From G963675935 sp963803125 (GTDB lineage: Bacteria; Planctomycetota; Planctomycetia; Pirellulales; Thermoguttaceae), in assembly GCA_963803125.1 (NCBI GenBank), contig CAWDLR010000003.1, positions 620,001 to 684,000 of the forward strand: 64,000 nucleotides of DNA, written 5' to 3'. The translations under genes and the position numbers were made by a program. Positions 16,740 to 24,195 of this stretch are shown one piece after another (position 1 is the stretch's first letter; the number at the start of each line of letters is the position of its first letter). The notes beneath the pieces are model-generated. The model was not told the origin of the DNA. It ran no database searches and saw only the letters and a list, made by a program, of their open reading frames with translations.

Positions 16740-16894
16740 AAACGGGCCTCCTGCTGCTTAGGCTGCGCGTCGAGCCGAGTGCGGAGTAGATAGCGCAAAG
16801 CCTTCTCTTCCGCGCTGATGTCGGCAAGTCTCCGCCGGATTTCGTCGGGAGATAACTGGCGGATTTCTCTGATGAGTACTTCGGGCTTCGTCAT
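16727..16894 (-). CDS. Small helical protein (55 aa), function unknown
   Basis: ATG at 16894 opens a 55-residue frame: E-V-L-I-R-E-I-R-Q-L-S-P-D-E-I-R-R-R-L then A-E-E-K-A-L-R-Y-L-L-R-T-R-L. The pattern is a helical hairpin or short coiled coil. It overlaps the start of the excisionase-type gene by 13 bases. It is too short to assign. Confidence 0.4.
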   Translation of the reverse strand: MTKPEVLIREIRQLSPDEIRRRLADISAEEKALRYLLRTRLDAQPKQQEARLCRK

Positions 16895-16960
16895 ACCCGA
16901 ATTATCTACGCCCGATGCACTGGCGTAACCAACCTTATTCCCACGTCTTTCCCATCCGTA

Positions 16961-17449
16961 CTACTTGGCGGGATAGTAATATCCGACGGTCCGGCGGTTC
17001 TTTAGCCCCCGCTCTTTTAGGGCAGGAATGATATGGTTTGACAAGACTTTTTCGCTGATGCCAAGCTCCGTACAAATTTCTTTCCCCGTTGCGTGCCCCC
17101 GAGAACGAACAAGAGCATCAACATCGGCCTCCCGTTCGCTCAGCGGCGGAAAGCTCTCTTTGCCAAGTGCATTTTCTAAATAGGGCACCCGTTCGGCAGG
17201 TGACTTCGCGGCATAGGCTTCCGGCTGCAAGCCGGTGTTCTTGACTACAAGCATTTCCGCCTTCGTCTCGCCGCCCGCTTGTTGCACAAGGTCCGCATAG
17301 TGCATCTTTAGGGCGGCGATTACCGCTTGGGGTATCGCACTGTGTCCCGTGCCTTGGGCCGCCAATATGCGAGTTCCCTCTAGCAACGCGATAGACGTAA
17401 GGGTTCTATCGTCGCCGGAATCTGGCCGTTGAGAAGTTCGCCTTGCCAT
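16961..17449 (-). CDS. HTH protein of the integrative element, function unknown
   Basis: ATG at 17449 with an AAAGGG site nine bases upstream gives 162 residues. The N-terminal part is helical and polar. The last 60 residues form a winged helix: D-A-L-V-R-S-R-G-H-A-T-G-K-E-I-C-T-E-L-G, then S-N-H-I-I-P-A-L-K-E-R-G-L and N-R-R-T-V-G-Y-Y-Y. It lies between the integrase and the excisionase-type gene, a usual place for an element repressor, but this is inference. Confidence 0.55.
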   Translation of the reverse strand: MARRTSQRPDSGDDRTLTSIALLEGTRILAAQGTGHSAIPQAVIAALKMHYADLVQQAGGETKAEMLVVKNTGLQPEAYAAKSPAERVPYLENALGKESFPPLSEREADVDALVRSRGHATGKEICTELGISEKVLSNHIIPALKERGLKNRRTVGYYYPAK

Positions 17450-17558
17450 GTTCTTCACCCTTTCCGCCGAGCCGGCCGGGCGGCTGCTGGGGCGGTGAAG
17501 ATTCCCGCAGCAGTCGCCGGCCGCATGGCCCCCGTCGGGGCTCCCGGCTATCTGTACT

Positions 17559-18714
17559 CTACTTGGTGTCCTCGTCTCCGAAAAGCCACTTCCTGACGTG
17601 TTCCGTCACCGCCAGCAACCGGGCGTCGTCAACTCGTTCTCTGTATCGTGCCGACATGTCGTTCTGGCTCGCCGCGTGCCCCATGATGCTCTGGACGGCC
17701 ACAAGATCGTTGACCCCCTCACCGATCGTCTGGAAGGTGTGGCGGATCGCGTAGAAGCCGCGCTTGGGCTCGATCTTCGCGGCCTCGATCAGGCGCAAAC
17801 ACGCCGGCCACGCGGTAGCCGTTGCCTGCGAGGTAGGATTTGCCCGAAATGCCGATGAATAGCAACTGTTTGTCCGCAGCGTCGTTCGGTGCTGGCCGTT
17901 GCGCAATCGCGGCTTTGATGGCTTCGACTGTCTCGGCCCAGAGCGGTATCCGCCGCTCTATCCCGGTCTTAACCCGCGGGTAGTTCATCCAGCCCGTCGT
18001 GAGATTGACCGCTGAGAACGTCAGCCCGGCGACGTCAGAATTGCCGAGCCCGCCATTGATCCCGAGCAAGATCATCGTCTTTAGGTTCGAGCCTGCCGCG
18101 GCCAAGAGGGCAAGCAACTCTTCCCGCTCAAACATACGAGGGCCGGCATCGGCCCGATTCTTTCGCAGCACCTTGGCCGACGGCTTCTTGAAGTCGGGTC
18201 CGGACCGGATTGGTTTATCGAGCAACCCAGACTCAAAGCCATATTTAAACACGCTGCGAACCCGTTGCACTTCGGTTGCTAGGCGTACTGGCCCCCAATG
18301 TCGAGCTATCTGCGCCCGGTATCGCCGGAAGTCCTCGGCTGTCAAGTCGTCAACCGGGCGGATTCGGCCGAATGCCTTGACCAGGCGGGCGCAGGTGGCA
18401 TGATACTCGGCAAAGGTCCGCTCGGTCAGTTCTCCGGCCGCGAGCAGGTCTTTCTTATGGCTTAGAAAGGCGTTGCATACATCCTTGACCGCCGGTGTCT
18501 CTGGCGTGGCGGCTCTCGGCTCCCGACCGGCCAAGAGGGCGTCTTTCTCATCGAGCCACTTTGCCAGTGCCCTTTGCCCCTTGGGATCCGCCGCCACCTT
18601 TCCGAAGTAGCGGAGTTGCCCGCAGACCTTCTTCGCCCAGTACCCGCGAGAATGGGGGAACAATGGGAAATCTGGGTGAGGTTTGCGTGACGCGGTAGGT
18701 TTCGACTTTGCCAT
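17559..18714 (-). CDS. Tyrosine recombinase/integrase, frameshifted
   Basis: ATG at 18714 begins M-A-K-S-K-P-T-A. The N-terminal arm and core-binding domain include T-F-A-E-Y-H-A-T-C-A-R-L-V-K-A-F. In the catalytic domain, L-L-G-I-N-G-G-L-G-N-S-D-V-A-G-L occupies the place of the box-I arginine. After a shift near 17800-17820 the second frame gives A-I-R-H-T-F-Q-T-I-G (box II), I-M-G-H-A, and a tyrosine in S-A-R-Y-R-E-R-V. It would catalyse integration at the permease site. Usual length is about 385 residues, which fits after joining. Confidence 0.82.
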
Positions 18715-18740
18715 GCTGACATACCCCCTATTGGTTTGTA

Positions 18741-18752
18741 TTCGCTGTACAC
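18741..18752 (+). repeat. Subterminal direct repeat TTCGCTGTACAC (right copy)
   Basis: Identical to 13049-13060. It lies upstream of the integrase start, with GTGTAC motifs at 18791-18816. Confidence 0.5.
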
Positions 18753-18903
18753 CACCCACACGGTGCCCGCAATCGGTATTAGGCTTGCGGGTGTACACTC
18801 GGGTGTACTGCTGACATATAAAAGCATATCAGAGAGGCGAGAAGATGTCAATAACCCTTGTTTTCTAGTGTTTTTCGCGGGGGCTACGTTCCGGCTATAT
18901 TGT

Positions 18904-18923
18904 GGTTCCATAAGACGCTATAG
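18904..18923. other. attR: GGTTCCATAA core followed by the original permease 3' end
   Basis: After the core the sequence GACGCTATAG reads F-H-K-T-L-stop, i.e. the displaced end of the permease gene. It lies 190 bases upstream of the integrase start. Confidence 0.7.
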
Positions 18924-18959
18924 GCGGTCACCGCGACCATTTGGAGGGAGACGGGAAGA

Positions 18960-19034
18960 CGGTTTAGCCGCCGCGTCCACGCGGCGCAGAATCGCCCGCA
19001 GATGCGGCACCGCGTGGACGCGGCGGCTAAACCG
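18960..19034. repeat. Palindromic repeat C, copy 1 (GTTTAGCCGCCGCGTCCACG)
   Basis: The left arm GGTTTAGCCGCCGCGTCCAC and right arm GTGGACGCGGCGGCTAAACC are inverted copies separated by about 22 bases. The second copy is at 25803-25873. It fills much of the gap between attR and the Wza-like gene. Confidence 0.85.
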
Positions 19035-19161
19035 TCCGCAGGGTGGGGCGAGAATTGCCGAAGTCTGGGCTGGACTTTGCCGATTATTCTGACGGCGCTG
19101 ACTGAAGAAAGTTTGCGGGCGGGCTGCGCGAACGACGAAAACTACCCAACTTAACAGACCG

Positions 19162-20223
19162 ATGCCGATCATGCCCCTTCGCTCTCCGCTCTCACGGCTG
19201 CTGCTGGTGCTGGCGATCGCCGGGCTTTCGGGCTGTCATGCCGTCGACTTCTACCAGGCGGCGGCCTTGCAGCGGCCCGTCCCGCCCGAGTTGCAGCCGG
19301 CGCGGGAATTGTGCATGGTCTCGCTGCCCGAATACAAAGTCGAGCCGCCCGACATCCTCATGGTCAACATGTTGAAGATGGTGCCGCTGCCTCCCTACCG
19401 CATCGACATCTACGACGTGCTGCAAATCCGCGCGATCAACACCCTGTTGGATCAGCCGATCGACGGCTTCTTCCTGGTCGAAGGCGAGGGGATCGTCACG
19501 CTGGGACCGGCGTACGGGCGGGTACACGTGGCGGGCATGACCGTCGAGGAGGCCGCCGCCGCGATCAATGCCCGCTTGCGGCAGATCCTGGCCAAGCCCG
19601 AGGTCTCGGTGCAGTTGGCCCGCACCGCCGGCACCGCCCCGGTCAGCGGCGAGTACATGGTCGGACCCGACGGCACGATCAACCTGCGGCAGTACGGCAC
19701 GCTGCACGTGGCCGGCAAGACGATCACGCAGATTCGCATCGAGTTGAACAAGCTGCTTTCGCAATTTTTCGACTCGCCCGAAGCCGCGGTCGAGGTGCGG
19801 CAATTCAACAGCAAGGTCTTTTACGTGATTTCCGAGGGGGGAGGCATCGGCGACAACATCCGCCGCGTGCCGATCACCGGCAACGACACGGTGCTCGACG
19901 CCTTAAGCGCGGTCAATGGCCTCTCGCAGGTCTCCAGCACGACGGTCTGGGTGGCGCGGCCGGCGCCGGGCGGTTTCGGCTGCGAGCAGATCCTGCCGGT
20001 CGATTACGAGGCGATCACCAAGGGGGCCTCGGCGGCGACGAACTACCAGATCATGCCGGGCGATCGGGTCTTCGTGGCCTGCGACAGCATGATTGCGGCC
20101 AACACTTGGCTGGACAAGATCACCGCCCCGGTCGAGCGGCTCTTGGGCATCGCCTCGCTGGCCACCTCCAGCGCCCGCAGTTGGGAAACCCTCGGCCGCG
20201 ATTACAACCGAACTCGATTCTAG
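19162..20223 (+). CDS. Polysaccharide export lipoprotein, Wza/Poly_export family
   Basis: A 353-residue protein starting with a lipoprotein signal (L-L-L-V-L-A-I-A-G-L-S-G-C), so the mature protein would be lipid-anchored at C26 or nearby. Two Poly_export-type segments follow (Y-R-I-D-I-Y-D-V-L-Q-I-R-A and Y-M-V-G-P-D-G-T-I-N-L), each ending in a V-A-G-x-T repeat (V-H-V-A-G-M-T and L-H-V-A-G-K-T), then an SLBB-like region (D-A-L-S-A-V-N-G-L). The family forms the outer-membrane export channel for capsule or exopolysaccharide. No glycosyltransferase or Wzc gene is near, so this is a stand-alone planctomycete version. Confidence 0.85.
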   Translation: MPIMPLRSPLSRLLLVLAIAGLSGCHAVDFYQAAALQRPVPPELQPARELCMVSLPEYKVEPPDILMVNMLKMVPLPPYRIDIYDVLQIRAINTLLDQPIDGFFLVEGEGIVTLGPAYGRVHVAGMTVEEAAAAINARLRQILAKPEVSVQLARTAGTAPVSGEYMVGPDGTINLRQYGTLHVAGKTITQIRIELNKLLSQFFDSPEAAVEVRQFNSKVFYVISEGGGIGDNIRRVPITGNDTVLDALSAVNGLSQVSSTTVWVARPAPGGFGCEQILPVDYEAITKGASAATNYQIMPGDRVFVACDSMIAANTWLDKITAPVERLLGIASLATSSARSWETLGRDYNRTRF

Positions 20224-20262
20224 CGAGTCTTGAGCGCAGCAGAGAGGGCGATAGCAACTCCA

Positions 20263-20392
20263 TGAGGGTGTCCTGTAATTCAGATTGTGGGAGGCGACTC
20301 CTGTCGCCGATTGGGTCCCTGCACCGGCGCGATCGGCGCCAGGAGACGCCTCCTACAGCCTGTTTCTGCCGGGCAATCCCAGGACACCCTCA
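20263..20392. repeat. MITE-like element A, copy 2 (full)
   Basis: The ends read TGAGGGTGTCCTGTAATT and the near-inverse AATCCCAGGACACCCTCA. Inside are the arms AGGCGACTCCTGTCGCCGAT and GATCGGCGCCAGGAGACG. Length is 130 bases. No clear flanking duplication. It occupies most of the 376-base gap before the next gene; I see no gene in the rest. Confidence 0.88.
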
Positions 20393-20599
20393 GCTACATA
20401 TAACCCGGAAGATGGGAAACACGCGGCGGCATGGGAGCACAATAGCAGGCGGGGCGAGGACCGGAAACCGGTTGCTGTACGGTGGGGGCCTATTGTTGCG
20501 AAGGTCGCGAAGACGTACAATTCTAGTGGGGAAGTCTAGTGCGAGCGTGTACTGTTAATGCTTGATTGCGGGGTTCGGCGAAGTTGAGGAGTTGAGATC

Positions 20600-21650
20600 A
20601 TGAACGCAGTAGTTGGCATTGGGGCGTTGTTGCTGGGTGGCTGGGTGCTGAATGCGCCCGTCGAGGATCTGCCGCCCGATCAGGCAGACCAGATTCCCAC
20701 GATCGAAGTGCCATTTTCGCACCCGGGTTCGTCCGCTGAAACACGCGATACGACGCCGTTTCAGCGAAATCCAAATCCGCTACGGGGAGTGCCGAGGGAC
20801 TTATTGCAGCAGCGGGCGCGCATGTTGAACGAACCCGCAGCGCGGACGGGGCTTGTTGACGAACAGGCAAGGCAAGAGGCCCTGAAAAGAGGCCTGTCGG
20901 CTCCGCAAATGAACATGCAGGCCTTGACGCCGAAGCAGCGGGCATGGATCTTGCCGCCGGCGCCGACCGATCCGCTTTACCCAAACCTTCCCGGATCAGT
21001 GCAGATGCCTCTGCCGCCGACGGTGCGAGAGTCGAATTTGATGGCGGGTCCCGGCCCGGTCGATCCATATTCATCGCCGACGGCAGCGCGGCCGATCAGT
21101 ATTCCACCCTCGCGGCAAGCGTACTCGCCTCGGACCGCGGACAGCCCCTCCCTGTACAGTGACGCCAGTCAGATCCGCGCAGACCGAGGCAGCCACGCAC
21201 CCGGCCTACACCCAACAGCCGCCGCCGCCGAAGGCATTCAGCGACGTGGCGATGTCTTCTGGCGGCGTCAGTCCGTACATGAATCTCTTCCGCAACGATA
21301 CCAACGGCGGTACGATCGACAACTACAGCACTTTCGTTCGGCCGCAACTCAACCAGCGGAACTACAACCAGCAGTTCAACATGGATCTCTATGGCTTGCA
21401 GCGGAACCAGAGAATCCAGAACTCCGCCCTGCAACAGATCGGCCGCAATTTCGGCAACGTCCCGCAGTACATCGGCACGCCGCAGTTCTTCCAGAACTAC
21501 GGGAACTACTACGGCGGCTACGGGGGGCAAGGCATCAATTACGGGCAACCACCTTATGGGCAGGGGCCATCGCCCTATGCACCGAGCGGCGGCTATGGCG
21601 GCGGTTATGGCGGCGGCTATGGCGGCTATGGCGGCGGCTATGGTTACTGA
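20600..21650 (+). CDS. Planctomycete secreted/surface-type protein with Gly-Tyr tail, frameshifted
   Basis: ATG at 20600 follows a GAGGAG site. It starts with a short hydrophobic segment (G-I-G-A-L-L-L-G-G-W-V-L) and is proline-rich. The first frame is lost near 21175 (L-Y-S-D-A-S-Q-I-R-A) and the second continues as Q-T-E-A-A-T-H-P-A-Y, then V-S-P-Y-M-N-L-F-R-N-D, Y-S-T-F-V-R-P-Q-L-N-Q-R, and a tail of repeated G-G-Y-G. The Y-M-N-L-F-R block recurs in planctomycete proteins of unknown function. Probably exported. Confidence 0.65.
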
Positions 21651-21779
21651 GAGGATTGCCGCAGGTCGTAACGTGGTTCCGACGTGACGACGATTGTTGC
21701 GGCGTTCCTTTTGCGCCGAGTCCGGGCGAAGTGCGGCCTGCCGTGGCCGCAGGCGGTATCTGGCCGTTCCGGCCGCTTC

Positions 21780-21962
21780 TCACTGTGGCAGTAGTACGTC
21801 GGAAAGCATGTATTTCCGCAGTGACTTGACCATGCTGACAAAATGCTCTCGATCAATCGGTTTGAGCAGAGCGATTGTCATGCCCGCGTCCTCGAGATCA
21901 TCTTCGATCAAGAGGATTTCCATGGGCCGGCCGACGGCCTTGGTGTCGAAGTTGCGGATCAT
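21780..21962 (-). CDS. Response-regulator receiver remnant with internal deletion
   Basis: The 60-residue frame has the start of a receiver domain (M-E-I-L-L-I-E-D-D-L-E-D-A-G, with the acidic pair) joined directly to its end (K-P-I-D-R-E-H-F-V-S-M-V-K-S-L). In an intact Rcp1-like regulator about 85 residues, including the phosphorylated Asp, would lie between them. The ATG overlaps the stop of the beta-helix gene (ATGA). It is probably a deleted gene; a working short protein is possible but unlikely. Confidence 0.6.
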   Translation of the reverse strand: MIRNFDTKAVGRPMEILLIEDDLEDAGMTIALLKPIDREHFVSMVKSLRKYMLSDVLLPQ

Positions 21963-22903
21963 GGCTTTTGATCGGGCGCGGCAGCGGGCCAAGGCCGGTC
22001 GTAGCCGCCCTCGACGCAACGTCCATCGACGTAGACCCTTCCGCCCTGAGTGACCAGGCCGGGGGCGGAGTTGGAAAGGAGGTGGCTGTTCTGCACATGT
22101 GCCTCGGAACAGGGGAGCGCGAGCAGTTGCGCCTGCCCGTTGTTGCCCAGCAGCGAGGCGTCGATCGTTGCCAACGACGCGCCGCCGACCGCGACCCCGC
22201 TCCGCCCGTTGCCGCGGCAGGTGACATTCGACAGCGTCACGTACCGATCGCTGTTGCACAGGCTGATGCCGTCCACTTGGAAGCCCTGCACGGTCAGATC
22301 GGCGATACGGACGTACTCGACGTGGAAGAGGGTGACGCCGGCGGGAAGAGACGCGTAGCTGAGCCGATAGTCGCCGGGCAGCTTCGTCTTCTCGACGCAG
22401 AAATAGATTCGCCCGCCGACGGAGCACCATTGCCGGGGTTGCAGATCGGGCGGGCTCTTGGCCGATTGGGCGGCAAATACCCGCACCGCCGGCCGGCCGC
22501 CAAGGAACAACTGGCAGTAGCCCATCGGGCGGCCGCGGAGGCGGAAGATCGCCCCTTGGTACGATTCCCATTTCTCAGCAGGCGCCGGGGCAGAGCCGTC
22601 GAGAATGGCGCCATTGCCGCGGATGGTAAAAGGTTCGTCGGGCGTGCCGCTGTGGCGACTGCCGGCAAGGCTGATGCTTTCGCGGTAGGGGACATCGTTC
22701 TTGACCAGGACGATCGCGTCTCCGCATCCTGCCAGACGCAGTGCTTTCGCGAGCGTCCGCACCGGTCCGGCCATTCCGCCCGGATCGCTGGCCATCTGGC
22801 CGGTGAACCGGTCGTCGCCTGCGACGTTATCGACGAAGATTTCCCGCCCCACGGCGGGGGAACAGAAGAGCCACAGTGTTAGAAAGCAATAGATTGTCCG
22901 CAC
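21959..22903 (-). CDS. Secreted right-handed parallel beta-helix protein
   Basis: GTG at 22903 has a GGGGAG site seven bases upstream. The signal peptide is I-Y-C-F-L-T-L-W-L-F-C-S-P-A-V-G-R. Then come F-V-D-N-V-A-G-D-D and G-P-V-R-T-L-A-K-A-L, the usual beginning of beta-helix proteins, and rung-like repeats (V-R-I-A-D-L-T-V-Q-G-F, V-T-L-S-N-V-T-C-R-G-N-G). Length 314. Such proteins bind or cleave polysaccharides; no catalytic site can be named. An upstream ATG at 23155 would add an unlikely N-terminus. Confidence 0.75.
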   Translation of the reverse strand: MRTIYCFLTLWLFCSPAVGREIFVDNVAGDDRFTGQMASDPGGMAGPVRTLAKALRLAGCGDAIVLVKNDVPYRESISLAGSRHSGTPDEPFTIRGNGAILDGSAPAPAEKWESYQGAIFRLRGRPMGYCQLFLGGRPAVRVFAAQSAKSPPDLQPRQWCSVGGRIYFCVEKTKLPGDYRLSYASLPAGVTLFHVEYVRIADLTVQGFQVDGISLCNSDRYVTLSNVTCRGNGRSGVAVGGASLATIDASLLGNNGQAQLLALPCSEAHVQNSHLLSNSAPGLVTQGGRVYVDGRCVEGGYDRPWPAAAPDQKP

Positions 22904-23162
22904 GTAATAACTCCCCAAAGGCTGTCTGACCGCTCCCACAATTGTAGCACAGACGAGATCGGTTTTTGAGGGGGCAAGTTGTCGCTGCCGGATGAGACGC
23001 GGCAAGGGATCGTGGCAATTGCCGACGGATCGTTTAGACGGCGGCGGGCGGCGTTGGGGTTGCAACGCCTTGCCCAGCGGGTATTCTATTGACAGTTTCA
23101 TGATGAGAAGAACGACCTGACGGAGCAGACGGCACGCAGAGTGCGCCTGCCGCAACCAACTT

Positions 23163-24179
23163 ATGCGAATCGGCTTAACCTACGATCTGCGGCAAGACTA
23201 TCTGGCCGAGGGGTACTCCCTGGAGGAGACCGCCGAGTTCGACCGGCCCGACACGGTCGAGGCCATTGAGGCGGCTTTGGCGGAGTTGGGCTATCAGCCC
23301 GACCGCATCGGCAACGCGAGACAATTGATCGCGCGGCTGGCCGCGGGCGACCGCTGGGACCTGGTGTTCAACATCGCCGAAGGGTTTTACGGTCTCGCCC
23401 GCGAGGCCCAGGTGCCGGCGATTCTCGATGTCTTCGATATCCCCTATACCTTCTCCGATCCGCTGGTGCTTTCGCTGGCGTTGCACAAGGGGATTACCAA
23501 GGGAGTCGTGCGGCAGGGCGGCGTGGCCACGCCGGATTTCGCCGTCGTCCAGCGCGAGGCCCAAATCGCTGCGATCGATCTTCCCTTCCCGTTGTTCGCC
23601 AAGCCGGTGGCCGAGGGCACGAGCAAAGGCATCTCGCGGGCGTCGAAAATCGCCGATCGCCAGGCCTTGCGGGCGGTTTGCGTCGAGCTGCTGCGGAAGT
23701 TCCAGCAGCCGGTGCTGGTCGAGACGTTCCTGCCAGGCCGCGAGTTCACCGTGGGCGTGACCGGCAGCGGCGACGCCGCCGTGGCCGTCGGCACGATGGA
23801 AATCCTGCTGCTTCCCGAGGCGGAGGCCGACAGCTACTCCTACGAGAACAAGGCCAAGTACGAAGAGCGCGTCCGCTACCGGCTGGTCCGCGCGGCCGAC
23901 GATCCGCTGATCGGTGCGGTCGAGCGGCTGACGCTCGCCGCCTGGCGGGTGTTAAACTGCCGCGACGGCGGGCGGGTCGACGTCCGCTGCGATGCCGCCG
24001 GCGTGCCCAATTTCATCGAGGTCAACCCGCTGCCCGGCCTGCACCCGCAACATTCCGACTTGCCGATGGTCTGCCGTTTCGCCGGCGTCTCGTACGTCGA
24101 TCTGATCGACCGCATCGTCCGCTCGGCCCGCCGCAGGATCGAGCAGCATGCGCCGGCCAAGGCGGCTGCCCGAGCGTGA
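23163..24179 (+). CDS. ATP-grasp ligase, D-Ala-D-Ala-ligase-like, first of pair
   Basis: A 338-residue protein with an ATP-grasp layout: N-terminal domain V-F-N-I-A-E-G-F-Y-G-L-A-R-E-A-Q-V-P-A, central L-F-A-K-P-V-A-E-G-T-S-K-G-I (ATP lysine and glycine-rich loop) and C-terminal D-V-R-C-D and F-I-E-V-N-P-L-P-G-L-H (metal ligands Asp, Glu, Asn). It belongs to the D-alanine-D-alanine ligase superfamily but lacks the usual length and start of Ddl. It is followed 16 bases later by a second ATP-grasp gene and then a GNAT. The product of this trio is unknown. Confidence 0.85.
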   Translation: MRIGLTYDLRQDYLAEGYSLEETAEFDRPDTVEAIEAALAELGYQPDRIGNARQLIARLAAGDRWDLVFNIAEGFYGLAREAQVPAILDVFDIPYTFSDPLVLSLALHKGITKGVVRQGGVATPDFAVVQREAQIAAIDLPFPLFAKPVAEGTSKGISRASKIADRQALRAVCVELLRKFQQPVLVETFLPGREFTVGVTGSGDAAVAVGTMEILLLPEAEADSYSYENKAKYEERVRYRLVRAADDPLIGAVERLTLAAWRVLNCRDGGRVDVRCDAAGVPNFIEVNPLPGLHPQHSDLPMVCRFAGVSYVDLIDRIVRSARRRIEQHAPAKAAARA

Positions 24180-24195
24180 CCCGAGAGCTTTCGCC

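Larger units (their letters stand above)
12895..18923. mobile_element. 6-kb integrative element in the 3' end of the permease gene, with CRISPR array
   Basis: The boundaries are the imperfect direct repeats 12895-12914 and 18904-18923 (16 of 20 bases alike, the first ten identical). The integrase gene reads leftward at the right end. Going left follow an HTH protein, a 55-residue protein, an excisionase-type HTH, a primase, a short DUF4406-like piece, a zinc-ribbon protein, an ERCC4-type nuclease, a zinc-finger protein, a broken gene, the CRISPR array and a phage-type protein. Everything reads on the minus strand, unlike the exporter operon. Size and gene set recall phage satellites or small integrative elements. 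No capsid, relaxase or cas gene is seen. Confidence 0.8.

Noticed and set aside
13579..18714. cas genes in the integrative element
   Set aside because: None of the proteins of the element resembles Cas1, Cas2, Cas3 or Cascade subunits; the ERCC4-type and primase genes are typical of mobile elements.
12895..18923. tRNA gene as integration site
   Set aside because: No tRNA-like cloverleaf is seen at either end; the site is the permease 3' end.
20285..20539. 84-residue frame before the surface-type protein
   Set aside because: It lies mostly over repeat element A and has no ribosome site or family resemblance.
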